A stretch of DNA of 57,750 nucleotides, from positions 1 to 57,750 of the forward strand of contig JACPVA010000065.1 of the NCBI GenBank assembly GCA_016191995.1, given 5' to 3'. The notes under the pieces are model-generated. The model was not told the origin of the DNA. It did no database searches and saw only the letters and a list, made by a program, of their open reading frames with translations. Numbering within the stretch: position 1 is the stretch's first letter; every line of letters starts with the position of its first letter. The DNA comes from Burkholderiales bacterium. Lineage in GTDB: Bacteria > Pseudomonadota > Gammaproteobacteria > Burkholderiales > Burkholderiaceae_C. This document shows, in pieces, positions 51,701 through 57,750 of this stretch. The position numbers and the translations under genes are program-made.

Positions 51701-52585
51701 ATTCAGCCCGATCTCATGCGCGCGTGCCTGCCGCGCCAGCGCGAGCAGCCGCGGGTAGAGCTCGGCGTGCACGCGATGCGCCTGCGCGCGCAGGTAGCGC
51801 GGGTGCAGCGCCGACAGCTTGACCGAGATCCCCGGCCCGGCGATGACGCCGCGCCCGGCCGCGGCGGCGCCGATGGCGCCGATCGCGCCCTCGTAGGCGG
51901 CGAGGTAGCGCGCGGCGTCGGCCTCGGTCATCGCCGCCTCGCCGAGCATGTCGTAGGAGTAGCGGAATCCCTCGCGCTCGCGCGAGCGGGCGCGCGCCAG
52001 CGCCTCGGCGATATCGCGCCCGGTGACGAACTGCTCGCCCATCATCCGCATCGCCATGTCGACGCCCTTGCGGATCAGTGGCTCGCCGCCGCGGCCGACG
52101 ATGCGCGCCAGCGCCGAGGCCAGCCCGCCCTCGCTGTGCGTGGCGACCAGCCGGCCGGTGATCAGCAGGCCCCAGCTCGCGGCGTTGACGAACAGCGACG
52201 GGCTGCGGCCGAGGTGCGACTCCCAGTCGCCGCCGGCGAGCTTGTCGCGGATCAGCGCGTCGCGCGTCGCCGCATCGGGAACGCGCAGCAGCGCTTCGGC
52301 CAGGCACATCAGCGCCACCCCCTCCTGCGACGACAGCGCGAACTCCTGCAGCAGGCCCTGCACCAGCCCGGCGCGGCCGCTGGCCAGCGCGCGCTCGCGC
52401 ACGCCGCGCGCCAGCCGCAGCGCGAGCGCGTGCGTGGCGTCGGACTGCGCCGGGTCCAGCCGCGCCGCGGCCAGAAGGCCGGGCATCAGCTCGGGTTCGG
52501 GGCGGCGGGTGGGGGCGGCGATGGCGGCGCGCAACGGGCTGCGCGCGGTCGTGGCGCCGGCGGCGGGTGTGGCAGGCTGGGTCAT
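48716..52585 (-). CDS. putA: PutA, bifunctional proline dehydrogenase / P5C dehydrogenase
   Basis: 1289 residues. A PRODH barrel is at about 90-470 (VIAGPGISVKLSALHPRY, RLMVRLVKGAYWDSEIKRAQ, YPQFATHNAHT, EFQCLHGMGEPLYEQV). An aldehyde dehydrogenase domain follows at about 560-1000, with AISPWNFPLAIFTGQVAAAL, VAETGGQNAMVV and catalytic Cys847 in SAGQRCSALRV. A C-terminal ALDH-like extension (about 1010-1289) marks the long PutA type with a substrate channel. It has no N-terminal ribbon-helix-helix, so it is not the trifunctional repressor form. It oxidises proline to glutamate at the membrane. Confidence 0.96.
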   Translation of the reverse strand: MTQPATPAAGATTARSPLRAAIAAPTRRPEPELMPGLLAAARLDPAQSDATHALALRLARGVRERALASGRAGLVQGLLQEFALSSQEGVALMCLAEALLRVPDAATRDALIRDKLAGGDWESHLGRSPSLFVNAASWGLLITGRLVATHSEGGLASALARIVGRGGEPLIRKGVDMAMRMMGEQFVTGRDIAEALARARSREREGFRYSYDMLGEAAMTEADAARYLAAYEGAIGAIGAAAAGRGVIAGPGISVKLSALHPRYLRAQAHRVHAELYPRLLALARQARAHEIGLNIDAEESERLEISLDLLERLAFEPALAGWQGLGFVVQAYGKRCPAVIDWLVDLARRSGRRLMVRLVKGAYWDSEIKRAQEGGQSGYPVYTRKAHTDVAYLACARKLLAAPDAVYPQFATHNAHTLAAVHALAGGDAAPADAYEFQCLHGMGEPLYEQVVRPAAAGGLGRPCRVYAPVGTHETLLAYLVRRLLENGANTSFVNRIADPALALEALVEDPVRTVQAAAEREGTLGAPHPAIPLPRDLYAAARPARANSRGIDLADEATIAAVEASLAAATTWQAAPLIDGDAAPEPPRPVANPADRRDAVGQVREAGAADIECALAAATCAAGPWAATPAAARAVALERAADALESRTESLLPLLVREAGKSAANALAEVREAVDFLRFYAAQVRGPAWDDATHRPLGPLLAISPWNFPLAIFTGQVAAALAAGNPVLAKPAEQTPLVAAEAVRILHAAGVPRGALQLLPGRGETVGAALVADARVQGVLFTGSTEVARLIQRKLAERLDDHGRPVTLVAETGGQNAMVVDSSALPEQVVADVLASAFDSAGQRCSALRVLAVQRDAAARIFEMLEGATRELRVGDPRRLETDVGPVIDADARAGIDRHLQAMRTRGRRVVQPAPVDTDAAAHGCFVPPTLVHLDRLAELEREVFGPVLHLLTYERDALPALLAQVDASGYALTFGVHTRIDETVAQALAGTRAGNVYVNRNMVGAVVGVQPFGGEGLSGTGPKAGGPLALLRLLADRPADAARRAVESFGRDAGADAGRSAPRGADASRLASSLGASAGSELFGRTDAHAMAATDDRGSATDPALAALQRWAQAQQRGALAEACARFATANPAGRQRVLAGPTGQLDVYATLAREAVLCLAADGAAGDDDRLVQLAAALAVGSRAVWPAGARALADSLPAAVRDRIALAQDWTQATAAVDAAIVHAGADGLRDAAVRLAARGGAIVAVAALAPGAAGVPLERLVTERALSVNTAAAGGNASLMAIG

Positions 52586-52601
52586 CGGTGTTCTCCGGTT
52601 G

Positions 52602-52624
52602 CGACACTGCGGTGCGAAGTGTCG
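52602..52624. promoter_or_regulatory. Inverted repeat just upstream of putA
   Basis: CGACACT at 52602-52608 and AGTGTCG at 52618-52624, a perfect 7-bp dyad with a 9-base centre, ending 17 bases before the putA ATG. Because this PutA lacks its own DNA-binding domain, the dyad could be the site of a separate regulator or a leader hairpin. Confidence 0.35.
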
Positions 52625-52786
52625 ACCGGCCAACGCCGAATCGGAGAGCGATTTGCGTGCCCCGTGCCGAGACTTGTTCGGTCGGACACGGTTTGGCGGG
52701 GCCGCGACCGCACGAGGCGCGACCTGGTCGCGCACCCGCGCGGGCGTCTCGAGATCCGCGCCGGCGCGCGTGCCCCGAGGGCGCCG

Positions 52787-53599
52787 TCAGGCCTCTGCGT
52801 GCCGCGGCGGCGTCCGTCGGTGCGTGGCGTACAGCGACAGGCCGACGAAGCTCAGGCCGCCGACCAGGTTGCCGGCCACGGTCGGGATCTCGTTCCACAC
52901 CAGGTAGTCGAGCAGCGAGAAGCCACCGCCCAGCATCAGCCCGGTCGGAAACAGGAACATGTTGACGACCGAATGCTCGAAACCCATGTAGAAGAAGACC
53001 ATGATCGGCATCCACATCGCGATCACCTTGCCCGACACGGTGCTCGACATCATGGCGCCGACGACGCCGGTGGAGACCATCCAGTTGCACAGCACGCCGC
53101 GGACGAACAGCGTCAGCATCCCGGCGGCCCCGAAGCCGGCGTAGCCGAGGGTGCGGCTCTCGCCGATCGCGCCCAGCTTCTGCCCCACGGGGTTCGGCTC
53201 GGTCGCGAAACCGAAGGTGAAGACGATCGCCATCAGCAGCGCCACCGTCAGCGCGCCGGCGAAGTTGCCGGCGAAGACCAGCGCCCAGTTGCGCAACACG
53301 CCGCGCAGCGTGACGCCGGGGCGGCGGTCGATCAGGGCCAGCGGCGTCAGCGTGAAGACCCCGGTCAGCAGGTCGAATCCGAGCAGGTAGAGCATGCAGA
53401 AGCCGACCGGGAACAGCACCGCGCCGAGCAATGGGTTGCCGGTCTGCACGCTGACGCTGACCGCGAACGCGGCGGCGAGCGCCAGGATCGCGCCGGCCAT
53501 GTAGGCGCGGATCAAGGTGTCGCGGGTCGACATGTGGATCTTCGACGCCCCGGCGTCGACCATGCGGGAGACGAATTCGCTCGGAACGACGTAGGCCAT
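52787..53599 (-). CDS. Formate/nitrite-transporter (FNT) family channel
   Basis: 270 residues with six membrane segments. The FNT core motifs are present: AYMAGAILALAAAFAVSVSVQTG, FPVGFCMLYLLGFDLLTGVFTLTPLA, GNFAGAL and the central-pore region FFYMGFEHSVVNMF. Such channels pass formate, nitrite or hydrosulfide as pentamers. GGAG lies before the ATG on the minus strand. It runs in the same direction as putA, 201 bp before it, but a functional link is not clear. The 283 bases between its start and the Lrp gene contain no gene. Confidence 0.9.
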   Translation of the reverse strand: MAYVVPSEFVSRMVDAGASKIHMSTRDTLIRAYMAGAILALAAAFAVSVSVQTGNPLLGAVLFPVGFCMLYLLGFDLLTGVFTLTPLALIDRRPGVTLRGVLRNWALVFAGNFAGALTVALLMAIVFTFGFATEPNPVGQKLGAIGESRTLGYAGFGAAGMLTLFVRGVLCNWMVSTGVVGAMMSSTVSGKVIAMWMPIMVFFYMGFEHSVVNMFLFPTGLMLGGGFSLLDYLVWNEIPTVAGNLVGGLSFVGLSLYATHRRTPPRHAEA

Positions 53600-53882
53600 G
53601 CGGGCTCCTGGGTGGGGATCGACGTGGGCGAAGGCGCGCCGTCCGCGGATCGTTCGAAGACCGGTCGCACCATCTGCCGTTCGCCTGCATGCACATGCCA
53701 TGCCAGCGCCCGGCGCCGCGGCGCCGGGCCGCGCGATGCCGGATGAGAGCGCCGATGCGGGTGGGTTGTATGCACCAGGATCCTGCGCGCCGCATCGTGC
53801 CCGTGCGCCGGCTGCGCGCTGCTGGTGCGCGGCGACCCGGCCGGACCCCGGCACTCCCGTCGGCGCGCGCACAATGCCTGCC

Positions 53883-54302
53883 ATGGACGACATCGACTTG
53901 CAGCTGATCGCCCTGCTGCGCCAGGACGCGCGCATGCCTGCGGCGGTGCTGGCGTCCAGGCTCGGCGTGTCGCGCGGCACCGTCGCCAACCGGCTGCGCA
54001 AGCTGGAGGACGAGGGCGTCATCACCGGCTACACGCTTCGGCTGCGGCCGGACGCCGAGCCGCAGGGCATCCGCGCCTGGGCCGGGGTGCAGGTCGACGG
54101 CAACCAGACGCGCGAGGTCGTCGCGCACCTGATGGGCGAGCCGGGGCTGGTCGCGCTGCACGATACGAACGGCCGCTGGGACCTGCTGGCCGAGCTGCGC
54201 GCGGGGTCGACCGCCGAGCTGTCGCAGGTGCTGGAGCGCATCCGCCTGATCAAGGGCATCCGCCACACCGAGACCAGCATCCTGCTGGCGACCTACCGCT
54301 GA
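53883..54302 (+). CDS. Lrp/AsnC-family transcriptional regulator
   Basis: 139 residues. The N-terminal helix-turn-helix (DDIDLQLIALLRQDARMPAAVLASRLGVSRGTVANRLRKLE) is followed by a RAM/ACT-type ligand domain (GIRAWAGVQVDGNQ ... LEELRAG-like region). It is shorter than Lrp itself and typical of AsnC-type local regulators. It lies 37 bp before an ornithine-cyclodeaminase-family gene in the same direction, and likely controls that gene and perhaps putA in response to an amino acid (inference). Confidence 0.9.
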   Translation: MDDIDLQLIALLRQDARMPAAVLASRLGVSRGTVANRLRKLEDEGVITGYTLRLRPDAEPQGIRAWAGVQVDGNQTREVVAHLMGEPGLVALHDTNGRWDLLAELRAGSTAELSQVLERIRLIKGIRHTETSILLATYR

Positions 54303-54339
54303 GCGCGCTGCCTGGCGCCGACGAAGCGAACCCCGATCG

Positions 54340-55296
54340 ATGCGATTCTTCGACGCTGCCGCGGTCGCAGCCGCGCTGCCCTTCGAGACCCTGGTGCCGG
54401 CGCTGCGCGCCGGCTTCGCCGAAGGCTGCAGCGTGCCGCCGCGCCAGGTGCTGGAGATCCCCGCCGGCGACGCCGCCGCCGCCGGCGTGCCGCCGCTGAC
54501 CTCGCTCGTGATGCCGGCCTGGCAGGCGGGGCGCTACTACGCGCTCAAGTGCGTCAACGTCGCGCCCGGCAATGCGGCGCGCGGGCTGCCGGGGCTGCAC
54601 GCGAGCCTGCTGCTGCACGACGCACGTAGCGGCGTGCCGCTGGCGTGGATGGAAGGCAGCGAGCTGACCAGCCGCCGCACCGCCGCCGCGTCGGCACTGG
54701 CGGCAAGCTGGCTGGCGCGCACCGATTCGAGACGGCTGCTGGTGGTCGGCGCCGGGCGCGTCGCGGCGCTGCTGCCGGCGGCCTACCGCGCGGTGCGGCC
54801 GATCGAACGCGTGACGGTGTGGGCGCGCCGCGCCGACGCGGCCGAGGCGCTGGCGGCGCAGTGGCGCGCCGAGGGCTTCGACGCCGTTGCGACCAGCGAT
54901 CTGGCCGCGGCCGCGGCGGCGGCCGACATCGTCAGCTGCGCGACGCTGGCGACCGAGCCGGTCGTGCGCGGCGCCTGGCTGCGCGCCGGCAGCCACCTGG
55001 ACCTGATCGGCAGCTTCACGCCGGCGATGCGCGAGGCCGACGACGAGGCCTTCGCCGGCGCGGCGATCGTCGTCGACACCGACGAGGCGCTGGCCAAGAG
55101 CGGCGAGCTGATCGGCCCGATGGCGCGCGGCGTGTTCTCGCGCGCCGAGCTGCGCGGCACGCTGGCGGCGCTGGCGCGCGGCGAGGTGCAGGGCCGGCGC
55201 CGCGACGACGAACGCACGGTCTTCAAGTCGGTCGGCAGCGCGCTCGAGGACCTGGTGGCGGCGGTGCAGGTGTGGGAGCGTGCGGCTGCGGCCTGA
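54340..55296 (+). CDS. Ornithine cyclodeaminase / mu-crystallin family protein
   Basis: 318 residues. The NAD-binding stretch is LLVVGAGRVAALLPAAYRAV. Conserved substrate-domain residues are in YYALKCVNVAPGNAARGLPG and the Arg in SELTSRRTAAASALAA; the C-terminus DDERTVFKSVGSALEDL is the family hallmark. Members either deaminate ornithine to proline or reduce delta-1-pyrroline-2-carboxylate and related imines. With only moderate similarity to the second cyclodeaminase gene at 55816, it probably has a different substrate, for example a cyclic imino acid. Confidence 0.85.
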   Translation: MRFFDAAAVAAALPFETLVPALRAGFAEGCSVPPRQVLEIPAGDAAAAGVPPLTSLVMPAWQAGRYYALKCVNVAPGNAARGLPGLHASLLLHDARSGVPLAWMEGSELTSRRTAAASALAASWLARTDSRRLLVVGAGRVAALLPAAYRAVRPIERVTVWARRADAAEALAAQWRAEGFDAVATSDLAAAAAAADIVSCATLATEPVVRGAWLRAGSHLDLIGSFTPAMREADDEAFAGAAIVVDTDEALAKSGELIGPMARGVFSRAELRGTLAALARGEVQGRRRDDERTVFKSVGSALEDLVAAVQVWERAAAA

Positions 55297-55454
55297 TGCA
55301 GCGTTCCGGCGCCGCTGCCTGCGCCGCGACGGTTCATGCGCATTCGTGTTCGATCGACAAGAAACGGCTTCTCGGCAATCGACCGCGATCGGGCCGTTGC
55401 CGACGGTCCGCGAAGTCGGTTCTTCGCTTCTCGTGGCGCTCGACGAGCCAGCGT

Positions 55455-55555
55455 GCCAAGGTCGGCGGGCCCCCCCCCACTCCATGTCCCCCGCCGTCGG
55501 CTTGCGCCGCCGGCTCCTCCTTTACTTACGTGGGAGGGTGCCCGCCGACCTTGGC
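55455..55555. repeat. Hairpin element A (101 bp)
   Basis: The arms 55455-55480 and 55530-55555 pair over 26 bp with two mismatches in a C-run (outer 16 bp GCCAAGGTCGGCGGGC perfect). They enclose a 49-base core starting TCCATGTCCCCCGCC and ending CTCCTCCTTTACTTAC, which has its own small apical stem (CGGC-TTGC-GCCG). The core is nearly identical to that of element B in inverted orientation, while the arm sequence differs. Confidence 0.85.
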
Positions 55556-55602
55556 CTGCCACCGCCCTTGTATTCGACGGTCGAACACCACCGTGGTTGC
55601 CC

Positions 55603-55704
55603 GCCGAGGACAGCGGGTGCCCTTCCGCGTAAGTAAAGGAGGAGCCAGCGGCCGAAGGCCGATGGCGGGGGACATGGAGCGGAAGGGCACCCGCTGTCCT
55701 CGGC
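55603..55704. repeat. Hairpin element B (102 bp), inverted relative to A
   Basis: The arms 55603-55628 and 55679-55704 are perfectly complementary over 26 bp (GCCGAGGACAGCGGGTGCCC...). They enclose a 50-base core (55629-55678) whose reverse complement matches the core of element A. B and A are 47 bp apart. Nothing else is seen in the 519 bases between the two convergent cyclodeaminase genes. Confidence 0.88.
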
Positions 55705-55815
55705 ACGCGCGGTCATGGCACGAAGCCCGAAGAGACGCTGGGTGAGTGGCAGCAGCGTGCCGAGGGCGGTCGATCGTTGAGCCCCCGATCCTTGCCGACC
55801 GAGCGCAAGCGGGTA

Positions 55816-56907
55816 TCAGGCCGCCAGCCGCGCAGCACTGCCGCGCAGGCTGCCGAACAAGTCCTTCGGATCCTCGGCCCGCAGAACCAGATCAACCGGC
55901 CGGCCCAGCCCGAGCCGCGCCGCCTGCTCGTCGAAGTAGGCGAGTGCGGCCAGGTCTTCCAGCGCGAAGCCGACCGAGTCGAAGACGGTGATCTCGTCGT
56001 CGCGCCGGCGGCCCGGGCGCTCGCCGGCGAGCACGCGCCACAGCTCGGTGACGGCGAAATCGGCCGGCATCTGCTGCAGGTCACCCTCGATGCGGGTCTG
56101 CGGCTCGTACTCGACGAAGACCGACGCGCGCCGCAGCACCTCGGGGTGCAGCTCGGTCTTGCCCGGGCAGTCGCCGCCGACGGCGTTCAGATGCTGGCCC
56201 GGCGCCAGCATGTCGGGCGTCACGATCGTGGCGCGCGACTTGTCGGCGGTGCAGGTGGTGACGATGTCGGCGCCGCGCGCGGCCTCGGCGGCGCTGGCGC
56301 AGCGCTGGATCGCGAGCCCCTCGCCGGTCAGGTTGGCGACCAGCTTGTCGGTCGCGTGCGGGTCGTTGTCGAAGACGCGCAGCGTGCGCACGCCGAGCAG
56401 GTCGCGCAACGCCAGGGCCTGGAACTCGGACTGCGCGCCGTTGCCGATCAGCGCCATCGTGCGGGCGCCGGGGCGCGCCAGCGTGCGCGCGGCCAGCGCC
56501 GACATCGCTGCGGTGCGGATCGCGGTCGCCAGCGTCAGCTCGGCCAGCAGCGTCGGCGCGCCGGTGGCGACATCGGCGAGCACGCCGAAGGCCATCACCG
56601 TCGGCAGCCCGGCCGTGGTATTGCGGGGGTGGCCGTTGACATACTTGAACGCGAACAGCCGCTCGTCGGCCACCGGCATCAACTCGATCACGCCGTCGCG
56701 CGAGTGGCAGGCCAGGCGCGCGCTCTTGTCGTAGTCGCCCCAGCGCAGGAACTCGCGCTCGATGCGCGCGGCGACACCGGCGATGCAGGCCGACAGCCCG
56801 ACGCGCTGCACCAGCGTTCGCATCGCGTCGGCGTCGAGGAAGCGGGTCTCGGCGCGGGTCGGGTTGGCTGCGCCGAGGGCGGCGGTGGGGGTGGCGTGGG
56901 GGTTCAT
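55816..56907 (-). CDS. Ornithine cyclodeaminase
   Basis: 363 residues, the longer bacterial OCD type. Motifs: RIEREFLRWGDYDKSARLACHS and FAFKYVNGHPRNTTAGLPTVMAFG in the substrate domain, the dinucleotide site MALIGNGAQSEFQALAL, and the acidic residues in LNAVGGDCPGKTELHPEVL that characterise true OCDs. The C-terminus DDEITVFDSVGFALEDLAAL is family-typical. It converts L-ornithine directly to L-proline and ammonia with bound NAD. With PutA it gives a route ornithine-proline-glutamate. GGAG precedes the ATG on the minus strand. Confidence 0.9.
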   Translation of the reverse strand: MNPHATPTAALGAANPTRAETRFLDADAMRTLVQRVGLSACIAGVAARIEREFLRWGDYDKSARLACHSRDGVIELMPVADERLFAFKYVNGHPRNTTAGLPTVMAFGVLADVATGAPTLLAELTLATAIRTAAMSALAARTLARPGARTMALIGNGAQSEFQALALRDLLGVRTLRVFDNDPHATDKLVANLTGEGLAIQRCASAAEAARGADIVTTCTADKSRATIVTPDMLAPGQHLNAVGGDCPGKTELHPEVLRRASVFVEYEPQTRIEGDLQQMPADFAVTELWRVLAGERPGRRRDDEITVFDSVGFALEDLAALAYFDEQAARLGLGRPVDLVLRAEDPKDLFGSLRGSAARLAA

Positions 56908-57057
56908 TCGCAGTCTCCTTCGATGAGGAGAGTCTGCCCGTCGGTGCCGGCAGTCTCAAGCGAGCAAGCCGGCAGCCGCGCCGGCGGCGCGCGGCACAAC
57001 GTCAGCGCGGGTTGACGCAATGGCAGCGGCGCCGCCTGCGGACGCGCCGCGGCGTCG

Positions 57058-57750
57058 TCAGCGCCAGGCGAACGCCGGCTGGTCCAGGTGCGCGACGCGG
57101 GTCGGCCGGCCGAGCAGCACCCACTCGCGGAACTGGTACAGGAAGGCCGCGGTCGGCGCGGCGATCCAGCGCGTGCCCAGCGGCATGCGCAGCACCGTGC
57201 GGCCGGTGCGGCGCACGGTGTTGAGGATCGGCGCGTCGGCACGCAGCAGTTCCGCCAGCGGCAGCCGGTGCACGCTGGCGACCTCGCCCGGGTGCGGCCG
57301 CAGCGCGCGCGCGGCGCCGGCCCAGACGACGACCGGCGTGACGACGTAGCCGGACCGCGTCGCGTAATCGTCCAGCCGGCCGAGCACCGCATCGGGCCCG
57401 AGGTCGAGACCGACCTCCTCGTGCAGCTCGCGCAGCGCGGCCTGCTCGGCGGTCTCGCCAGCGTCGATGCGTCCGCCCGGCAGCGCCCACTGGCCGGCAT
57501 GGCTGCGCAGCGTCGGCGCGCGGCGCGTCAGCAGCAGCGCGGCGGCGCGGTCCCAGTGCGGGTGTGCCGGCAGCCCCGGCAGTGAAGCGCCATGCCCGGC
57601 CTCGACGATCGCCAGCGCCACCGCGGCGTGGCGCCGCCCGTCGGCCGGCAGCGGCTGCACGCCGGGCGCGCGCAGCCGCTGCGCGAACGCCTCGCGCAGC
57701 GCCGGCGTCAGCGCGTGCAGCGCGGGGGGCGGCGCGGCGTGGCGTGGGGG
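57058..57750 (-). CDS. NUDIX hydrolase, CoA-pyrophosphatase type (cut by window edge)
   Basis: At least 230 residues; the frame stays open to the window end, so the true start probably lies outside. An internal GTG at 57660 is the alternative. The NUDIX box is complete and reads GGRIDAGETAEQAALRELHE followed by EVGL, preceded by SHAGQWALP. The C-terminal half (VASVHRLPLAELLRADAPIL ... WIAAPTAAFLYQFREWVLLG) resembles CoA-diphosphatase relatives, which hydrolyse coenzyme A and acyl-CoA pyrophosphate bonds. About 150 bases between its end and the cyclodeaminase start hold no gene. Confidence 0.85.
   Translation of the reverse strand, partial: PPRHAAPPPALHALTPALREAFAQRLRAPGVQPLPADGRRHAAVALAIVEAGHGASLPGLPAHPHWDRAAALLLTRRAPTLRSHAGQWALPGGRIDAGETAEQAALRELHEEVGLDLGPDAVLGRLDDYATRSGYVVTPVVVWAGAARALRPHPGEVASVHRLPLAELLRADAPILNTVRRTGRTVLRMPLGTRWIAAPTAAFLYQFREWVLLGRPTRVAHLDQPAFAWR

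Noticed and set aside
50996..53746. 916-residue open frame on the plus strand opposite putA
   Set aside because: Shadow of putA and the FNT gene; biased composition only.
55471..55480. Sequencing error in the C-run of hairpin A
   Set aside because: The run causes the only two mismatches in the stem, so an error is possible, but it does not affect any gene and cannot be resolved from the sequence alone.

Overview
The window is a very GC-rich, densely coded bacterial chromosome segment with about 55 protein genes. It looks like a member of the Burkholderiales (Betaproteobacteria), probably of the Rubrivivax/Leptothrix/Methylibium kind. The reasons are the hox-type H2-sensing hydrogenase locus, the glpRK/glpD/glpVSTPQ layout, the lpxL-lpxL-metK and dapF-DUF484-xerC gene orders, and the long proline dehydrogenase PutA. 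The taxon is inferred from gene content and order only.

Region 1 (1-13154) is an H2-sensing and nickel locus: the 3' part of hoxX, the response regulator hoxA, the regulatory [NiFe]-hydrogenase subunits hoxB and hoxC, the nickel regulator nikR, a VOC protein, a PLP enzyme of trans-sulfuration type, a NiCoT nickel permease with a sigma-54-like promoter, and the sensor kinase hoxJ. hoxB and hoxC are separated by about 2.9 kb that carries a TauE permease, a PagL-like lipid A deacylase and two decayed vapBC copies. A 45-bp stretch containing the hoxC start is duplicated on both sides of this insertion.

Region 2 (13298-27292) starts with an MntA/HepT type VII toxin-antitoxin pair. Glycerol use follows: glpK and glpR leftward, glpD rightward, then the glycerol ABC transporter glpV-S-T-P-Q with a DUF2160 protein. 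An EamA exporter and an SLC13-type carrier end the region.

Region 3 (27323-34770) is core housekeeping: rlmI, xerC, DUF484, dapF and two LpxL-type acyltransferases leftward, and metK rightward. metK has a structured leader, and a 118-bp tandem duplication covers its 3' end.

Region 4 (34771-43886) is an accessory region, largely a graveyard of toxin-antitoxin and restriction genes: an outer-membrane barrel, a CBS-domain fragment, a BrnT toxin with an HTH antitoxin, a small dioxygenase/DoxX/LysR unit, several MNT nucleotidyltransferases and fragments, a VapBC pair, and a broken Eco57I-type DNA methylase. The methylase is split by a 275-bp cruciform, MITE-like element and also carries an internal deletion.

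Region 5 (43897-57750) holds an MBL hydrolase, a TRAP-type binding protein translationally coupled to a hybrid histidine kinase, PutA, a formate/nitrite channel, an Lrp-type regulator, two ornithine-cyclodeaminase-family genes and a partial NUDIX gene. The last four point to arginine/ornithine/proline catabolism. Between the two convergent cyclodeaminase genes lie two inverted 101-102-bp hairpin elements. Their 26-bp stems differ in sequence but have changed on both arms together. With the cruciform element, these are the most novel-looking structures in the window. No tRNA, rRNA or CRISPR array was seen.
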